Source: Amaranthus tricolor
Lineage: Eukaryota; Streptophyta; Magnoliopsida; Caryophyllales; Amaranthaceae
Length of the DNA: 64,000 nucleotides
Reading direction: 5' to 3'
Assembly (NCBI RefSeq): GCF_026212465.1
Contig: NC_080060.1
Coordinates: 67,501-131,500, forward strand
In this document: positions 45,301 through 57,959 of the stretch, in pieces
Numbering within the stretch: position 1 is the stretch's first letter
Layout: each line of letters opens with the position of its first letter
Program-made: the position numbers and the translations under genes
Notes under the pieces: model-generated
What the model was told of the DNA's origin: nothing
The model's database searches: none
Seen by the model: only the letters and a program-made list of their open reading frames with translations

Positions 45301-48300
45301 GATTCGCTATTCCTGTAACACCGTTTTGCAATGGTGTTATCCCATAGGTATGATGCCACAAAATACCTAAAACATAAAACTTAACAAATCCACAAAACGA
45401 ACTATCCAAATGTAGCCAACTAACCATCTTACCATACAAGTGATCATGAGCTTCAATGCTAAACTCACACTCGTGTTGAAACCCAATCACCCGATGCTTG
45501 TTTTCCTCAAGGTAGGCATCCTTGACACATGTAAGACGATTCCTTATGGACAATTCCAGCCCTCTACTCTCACCCATATGATCATGCCTATCATAAACCG
45601 TCATCTCCTAGTGACTAGTAGAAGCACTAACAGCAGAACTAAGCAGCATAACACCCTGAAAGACATACAAGGATTTCTCTTTAACACTCTTAAGTATCAA
45701 ATCTGAACCCTTAAAGACACACTTTCCCATCGCTAAACTCACTCTTGAGCCCCAAATAATCTAAGGTCCCAAGCGATATCAAGTTTTTCTCCAATGCAGG
45801 AACATGCCTCACCTAAGTTAAAGTAACCCTTCTCCTATCACTAGTCTGAATTCTCATGGAACCAATACCTACTACTTCACATGGAGTACCGTTAGCAATC
45901 ATAACTGAACCCTCAAAACAAGACTCATAAGTATCAAAGCAATCCCGACGAGGACTCATATGGAACGAACTACCAGAATAAAGAATCTAGCTATCATTCA
46001 AATCACTAGACTCAACATAGCTAATCAATGCTAAGTCTTCCTCTGAATCATAGCTCTTGTTCTGTTTACTTTCGACTACCGTGGCTTGAGATTTATTTTT
46101 TAGTTCTGAACATTTAGACCTAAAATGTCCTGGTTGTTGAAAGTGATAACATATTATGGTCCTAGTGTTGCTAGGCCCATATGTACTATTACTAGTATCC
46201 GACCTAGCACCGTTACTATTGTTAGACTCCTTTTTCTTTCTAGAATTTCTACCCGACCTTACAACTAATCCACTCCCATAATTCTCATTATCACCAGTCG
46301 CCTTTTGACGCAACTCTCTAGTATAAAGTACTGTCTTCACTTCCTCTAGGGTCAACGAGTCTTTGCCAGCCACAAAAGACTCCACAAAGTTCTCATAACT
46401 ATTCGTAGAGAAACAAGCGATATTAACGTTGCATCCTCATCATCTATCTTAACTTCTAAATTACGTAAATCTAGTAAAATAGAATTAAGATTTTCTTGAT
46501 GATACCTTAATGGCGTACCTGACTGCATCTTGAGGCTGAACAACTGTTGTTTCAGTAGCAATTTGTTGGTTAAAGATTTCGTCATGTACAAAGACTCCAA
46601 TTTTAACCATAATTCCGCAGCCGTCTCCTGATCAGCAACCTCCATGATGATATGATCATCAAAACTCAGCAAGATGGTAGAATGAGCCTTCTCTTTCATC
46701 ACTACTGATTGTTCATCAGTCCATCCATCTCCAAATCCCGACTTAGATGCCGCACTCTTTGGGATCGATGGATGCCAAATTTGCAATTGCTTTGATAACG
46801 CCTTCATCTTAATGTGCCATAGCCCAAAGGTATTCGTCCTATTAAATTTCTCAATCCTTATTATATAATCTCCTACCATTGTTTCCCTCGAAAAACTCTT
46901 CCTAGGATTAAACCTGAGCTCTTGATGCCAATTGTTGTGTGACAGCAGAAGCAAAGATTGAAAAACAATAACGAAAAGCAATAAAGATTCAAACAAACAA
47001 TAAAGAAAATCACACCGAGAAATTTAACGTTGTTCACCATCAATTTGATAGCTACATCCACCGGCACCGAAAATAAACTTTTCACTATAAACCGGGAGAC
47101 TACAAGATGAACGAGAAACCACAACAATGGCTCTCCAAGCTTTTTCTCTCTTAGTTTTCTTCACTTTGTATTTTGCATTGCATTCCCTAATTCTGATTAC
47201 AAGAGGGTTTATATAGTATGCCACTTAATAAAAAGAAATTAGGATTAACATTACAAAGTAACCGGCCCTTAAACAAGGTAAATGCCAAAAACGCGTGAAA
47301 AAACCGCAAAACTGCATGAACTCCACGCCCCGCGCAAGCGCGCCCCGCGTAGAACTCTGCGGAATGTGCTCTGCATTCTGCCCAAGACAGAAGCTTCTCC
47401 GCACCCCACGTAATACTCCGCACCTCGCACATCTGCGCCCCATGTAGTACTCTACGGCCCGCGCACTTTTGTTCCATTGCCTTTTTGACCCATCACTTGA
47501 TTCATCATAGACCCGATTTTAGACTCATTTCGAGTCACAAAATCCCAACACCACCGATACTGAAAACTAAATTGATCCCACGTATGCAAGTACGGAAAAG
47601 ATTTACAATTTAATCTTTAGACCAATTCAATATATACCTCTTAGGAATAGGAAACTTAAATTATCATCGAATGTTATTAGCTTACTTGTAATATTTAGTC
47701 AAGTATTAGTATTATTATTTTCATAATATATTTCAGATTATATATGGGAATTGTTGGGAATGTCTTGTGACACACCACATTTGTTTTATTATTTGTATGG
47801 TTCAGGTAATCTTTATGGTCACCAAGTATATTAAATTTATAAAAGTAAATAAACATGAGTTGCATATATGTGGCATAGGCAAAGTGGTACAAAATTTTGA
47901 TTCGTTAGTTGGAGTTGCTTTGCTCATTACCCGTTTATTGAGCATATAAACATGGTTCACTTACATTAAGAGAGATCTATAGTGAGTCCATTCAATTATA
48001 CTAAATCATCTGAATGATATGTACCAGAAATTGAATAATACTTCTATTTTTCTTCTCCCAAAATGCAGGGACCTTGATGAGGTGATCCAGAGGGCAAACA
48101 CCACAAAGTACGGCCTAGCAGCCGGAGTATTTACTCAAAATCTTAACACTGCTAACACTCTGTCGCGGGCGTTGAGGGCTGGAACTGTGTGGGTTAATTG
48201 CTTTGATGTTTTCGACGCTGCAATTCCATTTGGTGGGTACAAGATGAGTGGTATTGGCAGGGAGAAGAGTGTTTACAGTCTCAACAATTACTTGCAGGTG

Positions 48301-48342
48301 AAAGCTGTAGTCACTCCGCTCAAAAATCCTGCTTGGTTGTAA
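39383..48342 (+). CDS. ALDH2B: Mitochondrial aldehyde dehydrogenase, ALDH2B type (526 aa, 11 exons)
   Basis: NAD-dependent oxidation of acetaldehyde and other aldehydes to acids; family members include maize RF2. Exons: 39383-39449, 40314-40424, 40567-40709, 40816-40969, 41079-41308, 41765-41854, 41931-42104, 42182-42319, 42441-42578, 42940-43001, 48069-48342. All are GT-AG with frame kept. The first ~30 residues ([17 protein letters not shown]...) form a basic, Ser-rich mitochondrial presequence. The NAD-binding FTGSTETG is at 268-275, the general base Glu293 is in LELGGKSP, and the catalytic Cys is probably the middle of CCC (C327) in [12 protein letters not shown]. The C-terminal [19 protein letters not shown] is as in orthologues (~535 aa). 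Intron 10 is 5067 bp because of an antisense Copia insertion. It converges on the kinase gene 559 bp downstream. Confidence 0.95.
43294..43847 (-). repeat. Copia 3' LTR (554 bp)
   Basis: Plus strand TGTTGTGCGACAGCGGAAGC ... gtcacaaaatgccaaca. It is preceded in element orientation by the purine tract aaggtggagat (43859-43848). Confidence 0.85.
45987..46879 (-). pseudogene. Copia gag pseudogene
   Basis: Starts [20 protein letters not shown] at 46879, then the UBN2-type gag region ('[20 protein letters not shown]', '[10 protein letters not shown]'). A frameshift near 46410 moves the frame to a second stretch (to 45987). That stretch contains a damaged zinc knuckle, [14 protein letters not shown], in which the second Cys is Phe. 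Gag forms the particle in a working element; this one cannot. Confidence 0.75.
46917..46930 (-). promoter_or_regulatory. Copia primer-binding site (initiator-Met tRNA type)
   Basis: Minus strand TGGCATCAAGAGCT starting two bases inside the 5' LTR; close to the plant TGGTATCAGAGC primer site. Confidence 0.7.
46933..47550 (-). repeat. Copia 5' LTR (618 bp)
   Basis: Plus strand TGTTGTGTGACAGCAGAAGC ... gtcacaaaatcccaaca. It has an additional GC-rich ~60-bp stretch near 47325-47450 compared with the other LTR. Confidence 0.85.
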
Positions 48343-48901
48343 TTAGTAACTGGAAAGTTCGTTTAAAGCAAAGTCTATACACTCGCTTAGTGAGGAATGA
48401 TAGACAGGAAATACATACTACACATAAAATTGTGTTTCCCATATGCCTGTATTATATACCAGACGTTGTCTTGTTGAAATTTTAATGCAATCACTTGGTT
48501 TTTATTCTTGTGGATGTTTTTAAATTGATGACTATTTCTTTTAACAATAGGCTCCTGAATTGCATGGTGATTGGTGGGTGACAAAATGTGCCAACAAAAC
48601 ATTACATAATTCTTATGGCCACTTAAAAGTACTGTTGGGTGTTTTCCTAAATTCTTGAAAATTGTGCTTAATTAATAATTATCCAGAAAGAAAAAATAGC
48701 AGAAACTGATTTGCAGTCAACAACTAGACTACTATTGCGGACTTCAGGTAAAATGTTCTTTCTCCTCTGTAAATACTCGCAACACTTTCACTTTTCACTA
48801 TAATTACAAGTTGGCTGTTATTTCTAGCAAACCATAAGGCCATGACCAGTATCCAAACTACAATTTTTTAGCCTAAAATAGGTTTTTCTAATAGCCAGCT
48901 A
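48343..48901. other. Intergenic space between convergent genes
   Basis: 559 bp between the ALDH2B stop and the stop of the minus-strand kinase. It must hold both 3' UTRs. No other feature seen. Confidence 0.5.
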
Positions 48902-51900
48902 TCAAGGTCCTCGACGTCTGCGAAAGCATAAGCAACTTTGCTGCTGATCAACAGGAATCATACCTCCTCCTTTCGATGTGTCAATCGCCTCCAGCATGGA
49001 AACTACTTGGTCCATTTCGGGGCGTCTATCAGGATTTGCATCCCAGCATTTCTTCATCACATTTGCCAATGAACTTGGGCAACATCTTGGTATTTCTGGC
49101 CGTAGGTTCTGAGATCGAAACAACAAATTTTAGAATCCAGAAAACAAGGCCAAATGAAATATAAATTACATGATTGATTTTGTAAAGGTTAATTTGATTA
49201 CAGTATGTTGTTCACACCTTTAAGATGGGGTAAACACCAAAAACCACTAGGTCGATCAATGATGATTAAAAGATACTAACAAAAGCATCATCAACTTATG
49301 AATGCAAGCAACCTAGCATATACCTGGTGAACCACAGCAGAAGTCACCTCTGAAAAACTGAGGTCGGGATATGGCATATCGCAGCAATATATTTCCCACA
49401 AACAGATGCCAAAACTGTACACATCACATTTCCTGTTATATGGATCCCCATTTAAAACCTGAATTAAATCATTTCACAGGCACATTAGTAAATTTATCAG
49501 GAGGCAGTAGTTTCATATGCCAAAACTGTACAGATCACATTTCCTCTTTTTGTCATGTCAGTGCATCAGTGTAATACAAACTTTATACCATTGGGACTAA
49601 AGCTTTGGCATCGCTGTTACATCAGTGCTTTATTGGTTATGGTACATCAACAACAGTGCCAGAGCCTTAATCCCAAAAGATTGGGGTGAACTACATAAAC
49701 CAATATATCAGTTTCAATGGTCTTCCACATGGATTATTCTCCATTCATTTCGATTTTCTACCATCTCAATTTGCAAGTTTAGATTTTTCAAATCTTTTTC
49801 CACTCATGTCCTCCAATTCATATTCGGTCTTCCTCGTCTTCTTTTTAAGTCTCTTGGAGCTCTAACTTTCTATTTTCCTTATCGGTTGGCTAATACGCCT
49901 TATCTTTGTTGTAACACCCTTGAATTTCCTCCCTTCCAAATCTTTTTAAACGATTCTCTTTCATCTTTTTCTCAATATTTGCAACTCCAAAATCATATTT
50001 TATATCTTCGTTTCGAATTCTATCCCTCAAGGTATGCTAACCCATCCATCAAAGCATTGTTATTGGTTCATAATCATGGGAGGAGACTAAGTTTAACTGA
50101 GCTGGTTGTCACTAACCTAGCATCACAAGCACTCACCGGCGGAATTTAATTGGTTATAGTAGAAAGGAAGAAAAAAGGTGAGCAGTGAAGTTAAAAAAGA
50201 GGATGTTTTGATTCTATCTCTCATACTAAAGATCAATTCAGAGACAATACCACAAAGTAATAGACAAGAGGCTCGAGTGAGTGAAATGCTAAGGGCTCGA
50301 TGGTAGTATTGTACACTTACTACTACACTAATTCCCACAAGCTACTCAAATCTATTAATGTGATTTTACTGTTCTAGTAGGCAAGTAATATAATTGTGAG
50401 ATCAAACAAGACTTTTAGCCTTTGCTTTGTTAAAACATACAACTCAAACAACTGTTTCAAGCACTCAAATGAACCTCTTTGAAAAATAATTGAGCTAAGA
50501 CACCATAAGTGATCGTAGTAATTAATTAACAAATGAAGACACTGAAGCAAACTGTTACTCAAAAAATGAAGAAGCAAAAAGATCCTCACTTCAGGGGCCA
50601 TATAACCAAGTGTTCCAGTCTCTCCAGTCATATCACTAGGATTTGACGCCTCAACCCGGGCAACACCAAAATCTGCTATTTTCAGAGTCCTTGATTTGTC
50701 TAACAGCATATTCTCTGTCTTTACATCTCTATGAACAATCTTCTGAGAATGGAGATAGCTCAACCTGAACAATACACCAAAGATTAGGTTTGGGTGAGTT
50801 CAACAAGTTGTCTGTCAGTTAAGAGTTGAGAATCTACCCTGGCTGGAACAGCGCACCAATAAAAACAAGTGATTCATAAAAGTAATAGTTTTTACCCACT
50901 AGCAAGATCAAGCGCCAACTGGTGAACAACCTTGAAAGCTAGCTTCTTTCTTCGATTCTTAATGAGATAGTTCTTCAGGGCACCCCCAGGTAGATATTCC
51001 ACAACAACACAACAGATATTACTAGGCATGCTGATTAGACCACTTTCTGTTTGTATTTGTAGCCCTGAAGACCCCATCTTTGCCCCAATGAACTGCAGCA
51101 TTCATAGATAATTACATTATTAAGAGCTTTGAATGTAACAAAAATATGATCAAAATTCATCACAACTAACCTCATTTTATGAATTAAAATAAATTTTAGT
51201 CATATTAATATTTTACACAAATCTAGATTGAATTAATGATAGTTGTTTCAGAAATCAATTTTCATTTCAAGGATTCTTTGTTATCGCAAAGATTGGATTA
51301 GAAGCATTCAAAATAAACCCGATTTGACATGACCTTGTATAATCGAATTGAATTCGACCCAACTTTAAAAATGGATTTACAATGATGTAAAAACCAATTT
51401 GGACACCGGTGTCAATTTCGACCGAACCCAAAACTGATCCGACGGATTGAATGAACATCTCTAAAAGGAATAAATTGAGTCTCTTTGCTATTGTAAGGAC
51501 ATGTTTCACACATCTATGCCAACCCAAATGTCAACCCACTCTCTGCTGGTTACAATAGAAGTCTCTCCAAAACACGAGTCATATAACATTAAGATTAGTT
51601 TGACAGCATCTTACAAATACAGACCTAAGCTTCTTTTCATATCTTCTGCCGCCAAATAGATATGATTTCATCGCATGCTTCAAAGCGTGTTCATCAGGCA
51701 AGTGCAAACATTTTAAAGAAATAAATCAATATTACAATCTGACACTAATTACGATGCTTTATATTAGTCAGATGAATGTCCTCACCCATCCTTGAATAGG
51801 GTTTGGTTATTCTTAGAGTGGGTGATTAAATAAATCTTCAGAATTACTTACACAACACCTTATAGGGTACTTTTCATCAGAATATTAAGCCTCGTTACTG

Positions 51901-54900
51901 TTTCTCAAGTAATTTGAAAATCCCTTTATAATAGTATCTAGCCTAGCTCCTAAATTTGCATTATCTATAAGCTCCAATACTTCTGTCAGCTTTATCTGGC
52001 TTTTGACACAAGTTTAGTATTCTATTCTTATTTGTAGTTATTGAAGGATTTTTTATTCAACGTTTGGTTTATATATCATTTTTATATATCATCTTCAATA
52101 TGATAAATGATTACAAACACGAAATGAAATTGTGGAGATAAATGATTAAAAAGGAAATTTATTACCTCATACTCCTTGTCCACAAACACGAGATAAATGA
52201 TTACAAAGGAAATTCACATTTTTGAATATCATTTTCAATATGAAATTAAGACTAATAGGGGAAGGCTTCTGAAAAAAGGTTAACATAAGAAATGAAATTG
52301 TGGAGAAAAATAAACTAGCAGGATTATTAGATAGAGAGTAAAAGTGTACGGGAAGAGGAATTTTATATCAATGCTAGCCAAGTTCAACAACAACAACAAT
52401 GCCTGAGCCTTAATCCCAAAATATTGGGGTTGGTTACATGAACCAATATATCAGTTTCAATGGTCATCCACATGGATTCTTCTTCTTCATTCATTCTGAT
52501 TTCCTACCATCTTAATTTGTAAGTCTAGGATATTCATATCCTTTTTCATTCATGTCCTCCAAGTCATTTTCGATCTTTCTCTCCCTCTTTTTACGTCGCC
52601 CGAGCTCCAGCTTTCTACCTTCTTTACCGATTCGTTAATATAACCCATCTTTGTATATGCCCAAACCATCTTAAATGATTCTCTTTCATCTTTTCCTCAA
52701 TATATGCAACTCTTAAACTCTTTCTTATATCCTCGTTTCAAATTTTATCCCTCTATATATGCCTACTCATCCATCGAAGTATTTGTATTTCCGCTACTTT
52801 CATCTTTCAACTATGATCCTATGATACATTGGATACGAGGGTATTATAGGTATTTTAGTATTAGTTAGTTATAAAGTATATTTGTATAAATAAGAAGGAA
52901 GGGAATGGAAAAAGGATCATATATTTAGTGAGTTTTATACTCATGTCTTGGGAGAGTGTAAGCCTCTCGAAAGCTTACACTCTAGTGAAAGAGACATTTA
53001 GAGAGATGAAATCTAAGTTAGCAGTTTAGAGAGTTTAAGAAAGATTTCAAGATTATGGGAAGTCTTCTTTCAAGAGAAATGTGGATCCTAATTCTAAAGA
53101 ATCTGAAGGAGTGGAAGGAAAATCAAGAAATGTGAAAATGACCGTAAAGAAGACTAAAGGCGACGTGCTTTTTGAGCTATTCGAAATCAAAAAGGGAAAG
53201 ATTTTAGTCAAGAAAATGTGTTTTGAGGAAAAAAGTCAGAAAGAATTCGACAAAGATAGTTGAGTTTTGGCCGAAAAAATTGGAAAGGGCAAGAAATCAG
53301 GGTTTCTAAAGAAGAATAAGGAGAACAACAAGAAAAGAGGAAAAAGTCAAAAAGAGAATAGAAGAACAGTACGTGGAAGGTGGTCGAATTCAAGTGATGA
53401 GGAGGTGAAGGAGAGGATGCGAAGCTCTAGTCGGCACTTGCAAAACATAGGATAAAGAAGATGGGAAAAGAATCTTGTGTGTTGTAGGTTCGGTGGAAGA
53501 CCTAGAATTTTATTGGGAAAGAAGGCAACAGCTACTTTGGACTAAGAATCTTTGTCGAGGAAGACCTCCAAACATAACAGAGTAGAAATGAGGTGACGCA
53601 TCAAGAGGTGATGGCTAAACTTCTTGAATCAGTGGCTGAATTTCAATGGAATGAGAAAGGTTATGAGGTGCATGATGAAGAAATTACTTGGTTGCCTTGT
53701 CCAATAATGGTTGGAAATGGAGTTTATTAATCAGAGTAAGGAGAAGAAGAGACAATTGTTTTAACTCCTAAATCCCATATCTCAATTGGTCTTAAGGAGA
53801 CCTACTCACCCAATGCTCACAATATTCCCTTGTCTACTTTTTTTCCACTTGCAAAGTTGCATTACTTTTTTTTTTTGTGTTAGTTGTAAAGCTATCAATT
53901 GAGAAGGCATGCTCTTAGTCCTTTTAATGATCCGTTACAGGTATGCATTAATTTTCCTTTGTTAGTTGTATAGGAAGGACAGGCTATCTGTAAATGAAAC
54001 CAATTTAATTTTTTTTTCTACTACATAAGCCACAAGTGCTCAAACCCATTATTCTACTATCATGGATGACTAGCACCAATTGTTGACACAGGGATGATAG
54101 AATGTAAACCTGCAGAGACTCCGATCATGGCTAACCATGGGCTCCAGATCATTGAAGGGGTAATACTGGCTGATGAAGGAAAATATCAAAGAATGGTAGG
54201 GAAATTAATTTACATCTCTCATACTAGACCAGACATTGCCTATGCAATGGGAATAATGAGCAAATTTATGCATGTGCCACAAATGCAACATATGGATGTT
54301 GTTATAAGAATTTTGAGATATCTAGAAGGAACAATTGGGAGGGGCATTGCGTTCAGAAAGAATGGACACTTACACCTCATTGCATACACAGATGCAGATT
54401 GTAGGATCCTTATCTAGTGCTGAAGCAGAACTCAACGGAATTGCTAAGGGAATAACCGAAATTCTATGGATAAGGAATAAATGAACTTGGATTTCTACAA
54501 GAAAGGGCATGCGATCTATACTGTGAAACAAAGCAGCTATTAGCATCTCAGTGAACCCTGTCTAACATGACCGAACAAAACATTTAAAAGATGATCGACA
54601 CTTTATAAAGGAAAAACTTGAGCGCAAGATCATTAATTTTCCTTTTGTGACATCAAAAAATCAACTTGCTGATATCCTCACAAAATTCGTAGCATCTGAA
54701 ACATTTGAAAAAGCTCAATGCAAGTTGGGTGTTCAAGATCCTACCACTCAACTTGAGGGGGCGTAGGAAAGCAGAATTAGTCTTCACTTGAAATTGTTTA
54801 TTATAAGTATAAGTCTCCTTAGATCCATTACTTTAGAATAGTTTGTTTTTCCTAGTTATGTTGTATATAGGAGTTGTATTGAAGTTCAAGTAAGAAATAC

Positions 54901-56613
54901 AAATAGTATTTAAAACCTAGATTTAAATTCCGCATAACATGTCTTTATTTTTCAACAAGCTTGAATCCTGCTGAAATTCATGTGAACGCTTGATGTAAAC
55001 TCCTCTATACTTTTCCACTCACAAAGCAATCGTAGATTTATTATCACACGCCAACCAAATGTTTCCCAGGCGATAATGGACATGAAATACTTGTTACATT
55101 CATAACAAATAATTTCCTTATACCTTAATCACTAATGTGTGTTGTTAGAACGATTCACTCTAGTCCAGACTCAAGAACGTAAAATTTCCTATTTCACATA
55201 TCACACTAAAACATTGTCGAAGTGTCTTGTTATAGCAATAGGTTAATAAAGAAATCGAAAACAGAAAAATTTAAGTAATTCATTCAATCAGATATAACTA
55301 GTCAAAAATTGGCAGGAAATCTCGAAAACCCAAAAGGGCTACTTGTTTCAGATTTGATGATCAGATTAGAAAATAGTGGAGCTTGAAAGCACCTCGATAT
55401 ACTATGCAGGAACAGTACGATTCATACATACATGTCGAGTCTAAAGCTATATGGAAGAATTTTCTTTAATGAAAATCTAATGTGGTTGCATGATGCCTCA
55501 ATTACGTAGGAGTAAGTAACAAGGTATAAAGAAAGTAGAGCAATTTTCATCCACAGTGATAAAAACAGACCTTGGTAACATTGGGGTGGTTAAGCTTGTG
55601 CCACACAGCAACTTCCTGTGTAAAGGCTGCCCTGAGAGACGCAATTTCAGCAGCCGTTCTCTGACCCTCTTCACCCCAGTCAAGCAATTTAACTGTAGAT
55701 TAAAATATAACGAAGATTATCATCTCAAGATTAATAGCATGACACAAACAAAAGGTGTTTGATCACATCAAAATTCAGATGGACAAAGTTGGGTTTGGGT
55801 TATAGTGTAGTAGTCATAAGTCATGAGTCATGACTGATGAGTGCAGCCAAAAGATTGCATTAATTTCTAAGGCCTCCTTTGGTGAATTTCAAGTTACAGC
55901 TGAGATCACGTGAAAGAGTGTTTGATCACAAGCCAACAAGTTGAAGTTGACGTTGAAGCTAAAGCTAAACCCAAACCCGTGTTCGGTGCTATAACTCACA
56001 GTCACAGATTTCACGCAAACACAATCATCAATCACCATTCACCATACCAATTACAGCCAATCAAGCCAGAAATAAATCCAACCGAAGAGAATTGAAGAGG
56101 TCACTGGAGCAATCTTACAAAAAGATCTTTCTTTTAGAAGTAGTATAATCTAATCCAAATTCTAACCCCATAATAATTTCTGAGTGGACCTCTTTAGGAT
56201 TCTGAAAAACAATTACTTTTTCTAATAGTAGTTGAACAAATTACTTGTTTGATTGGACCTCATAATAATTTGTTATAAAGGTAAATAGGAGTAGTAAATA
56301 GTAAATGCCTAAGAAAATGGATTAATAAGAAAAAGAGAATTGAAAGAAAAGGCAGACCGGCGACATCGAGAGCGTTGTAAATGCCACGATGAACGGTGCC
56401 AAAAGTACCACGAGCAATGACAGCTTTGATAATAAGCTTGGAAGCATCGACCTCCCAATCATGGCTTTGAGTGCTTTCTGGTTCTTTTTTCTTGTTCTTT
56501 TCTATGGTTAATGCCCTGCTAAGATGCCTTTCTAGCTGCTCATCTAAGCTTTTCAGATCAATCTGATCTGCCCTAACAAATCCACCACTATGACTATCTC
56601 CTCCCTCTTTCAT
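48902..56613 (-). CDS. Raf-like MAPKKK-type protein kinase (group C, MRK1/CBC-like), 363 aa
   Basis: Six exons on the minus strand: 56613-56358, 55692-55571, 51092-50896, 50764-50590, 49458-49324, 49108-48902. All are GT-AG with frame kept. The N-terminal [20 protein letters not shown] block is typical of the Arabidopsis MRK1/CBC1 group of soluble Raf-like kinases; CBC1/2 act in stomatal signalling. The Gly loop is [11 protein letters not shown] (67-77), the ATP lysine K87, the catalytic loop HRDVK (203-207) and DFG 223-225. The tail [12 protein letters not shown]...[10 protein letters not shown] is group-specific. All catalytic residues are present. The usual GIYDGQDVAV reads [10 protein letters not shown] here. 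Introns 2 (4478 bp) and 4 (1131 bp) are swollen by LINE and Copia debris. Which paralogue it represents cannot be settled by eye. Confidence 0.93.
49638..50066 (-). mobile_element. RTE-type LINE 3' fragment in kinase intron 4
   Basis: The minus strand ends in the plant RTE-like 3' sequence (...ccaatcttttgggattaagg, then ttgttg). Upstream it encodes the decayed C-terminus of an RTE reverse transcriptase ('[10 protein letters not shown]', '[10 protein letters not shown]', '[11 protein letters not shown]'), with several stops. It is inserted in sense with the kinase and interrupted by a foreign 28-bp TGTAACACCC-type stretch at 49910-49937. Confidence 0.7.
51270..52380. other. Intronic sequence, kinase intron 2 (proximal)
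   Basis: AT-rich intron. The frame 51267-51527 is not supported by any motif. No element boundaries recognised. Confidence 0.35.
52382..52800 (-). mobile_element. RTE-type LINE 3' fragment in kinase intron 2
   Basis: Homologous to 49638-50066 along its length (same 'caatatatcagtttcaatgg' and 'gattctctttcatctttt' blocks). It has the 3' tail visible as caacaacaacaat on the plus strand (52387-52401) and decayed coding such as [13 protein letters not shown]. Confidence 0.7.
53081..53455 (+). pseudogene. Lysine-rich decayed reading frame, probably retroelement gag
   Basis: Two consecutive frames (53081-53263, 53267-53455) separated by a single stop codon give a Lys/Glu-rich sequence ('[20 protein letters not shown]', '[20 protein letters not shown]'). 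The position inside a TE-filled intron suggests transposon origin, but no domain is recognised. Confidence 0.3.
54094..54770 (+). pseudogene. Copia reverse transcriptase/RNase H remnant in kinase intron 2
   Basis: 54094-54417 encodes the end of a Copia RT ('[13 protein letters not shown]', '[20 protein letters not shown]', '[15 protein letters not shown]'). After a break, decayed RNase H follows ('[20 protein letters not shown]', '[11 protein letters not shown]' in shifted frames). A purine tract 'cttgagggggcg' (about 54752-54763) ends it. No full element or matching LTR pair was found. The orientation is opposite to the kinase. Confidence 0.75.
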
Positions 56614-57959
56614 TTTTCTCTTGATTATTGAATTTCAACTATAAACACATGAAGGTGTTGGCTTTCTAGTGATTTGGTTTCTCAATCAGGATTCAGGATT
56701 CAGGAATCAGGAATGGATTAATTGATGAATATAAGGAGAGAAAATAATAAGGAATCAGTAGGGTTCTGGACACAGACAGATGATTATTGAGTATTGAGTA
56801 ATGAGTACCACACACAGACACAGTTGAGAAGAACAAGAGTTGGTCAAGCATGTGAGGAGAGCACATGGAAGTGCCTCAAATTTGACTTCATCTACGCTGT
56901 CTCCTTTAATGCCTTCATTCCTTTTTCCTCTCTCCATTCTTAAACTCTTTATAGAAGTATATATTTTTTGAATCTAAAAATCCAAATCCCAATTCATTAT
57001 TTGAGACTCTTTAAACCACTTTTAGTGCTAATTGGTAATGGTAACTAACAATTTTAGCACTTAATATTGACAAGACCCTTATATTTTGTATATATTATTT
57101 TAGCATTGAACACACTAAATGTATATGGATCAGTTTAAAAGACAGTCAAATTTAAGAATTTGTATAGTTTTAGTTTTTTCTATCATTTCAATACTTTTTT
57201 AACTAATTTTTATTTGAGATGGTCTCATCGTAAAATGTATTAATACATGATCTCACAAGTGTGAATCTATTTTATTACCCTCAAAACCATACCATACATA
57301 CAATTGATTTTGTAATTTGTTCTTCATCCAAACCAAGGTGAAGACCAATTCTTAATACCCAAGTTTTCCACTTTTCTCGTTAAAATTTTTTAAAATATAT
57401 TATGATAAAAGTGTTTGTTATCATTAACTATTTTCTAACAGTCTTACCTACTTTTTATCCTTTAGTAGTAGTATTGTATTAATATTAGACGTATTATTAG
57501 TATTAGTATTAAACGTATTAGACTATTAGTTTTAGTATTAAACGAATTATTAGATATAGAACTATCTTGGAGATTTAAGAGACCCAGAGCAAAACTAAAT
57601 ATATGAGCCCTTAAAGAAAAAAATTGTATACCATTATTTAAAATAAAGTTTATTATTTACTAATGAATGTTTTCAATATTCTTATTATTATTATACTTAA
57701 AACTTACAAATTTACACTTAAAAATATTTTATTAGTTCTCCTAAGCAATAAATCTTCAATCTAAAATCAAAATTCAAGCCATCCAATATGATTGGATGCT
57801 TATTTAGCTTATCAGATTTCCAAATCAACAGTATACAACAAATAAGTATACAATAAAAGAATTTAGAACTAGAAACATGACAATAATATTGAAGGTTATT
57901 AATTAATACTCTCACATTATCTTTTCCCCTTGAAACAAATATATATAAGCATCTTTAGT
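56614..57959. other. Upstream region of the kinase gene
   Basis: 56614-57000 should hold the 5' UTR and promoter of the minus-strand kinase. The rest, to the MULE terminus at about 57960, is AT-rich with tandem 'attagtattaaacgtatta' words (57475-57550). No gene seen. Confidence 0.4.

Larger units (their letters stand above)
43294..47550 (-). mobile_element. Ty1/Copia retrotransposon in ALDH2B intron 10, antisense
   Basis: Two LTRs with TGTTG...CAACA ends, 43294-43847 and 46933-47550, flanked by near-identical 5-mers (CCACT and CCACC). On the minus strand the order is LTR, primer site, gag, protease-region remnant, integrase remnant ('TPLQNGV...[12 protein letters not shown]' in 45604-44870), purine tract, LTR. 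Reverse transcriptase and RNase H were not recognised. Gag and pol carry frameshifts and stops. The LTRs differ by many substitutions and about 60 bp of indel, so the insertion is old. The host exons on both sides splice normally in my model. Confidence 0.85.
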
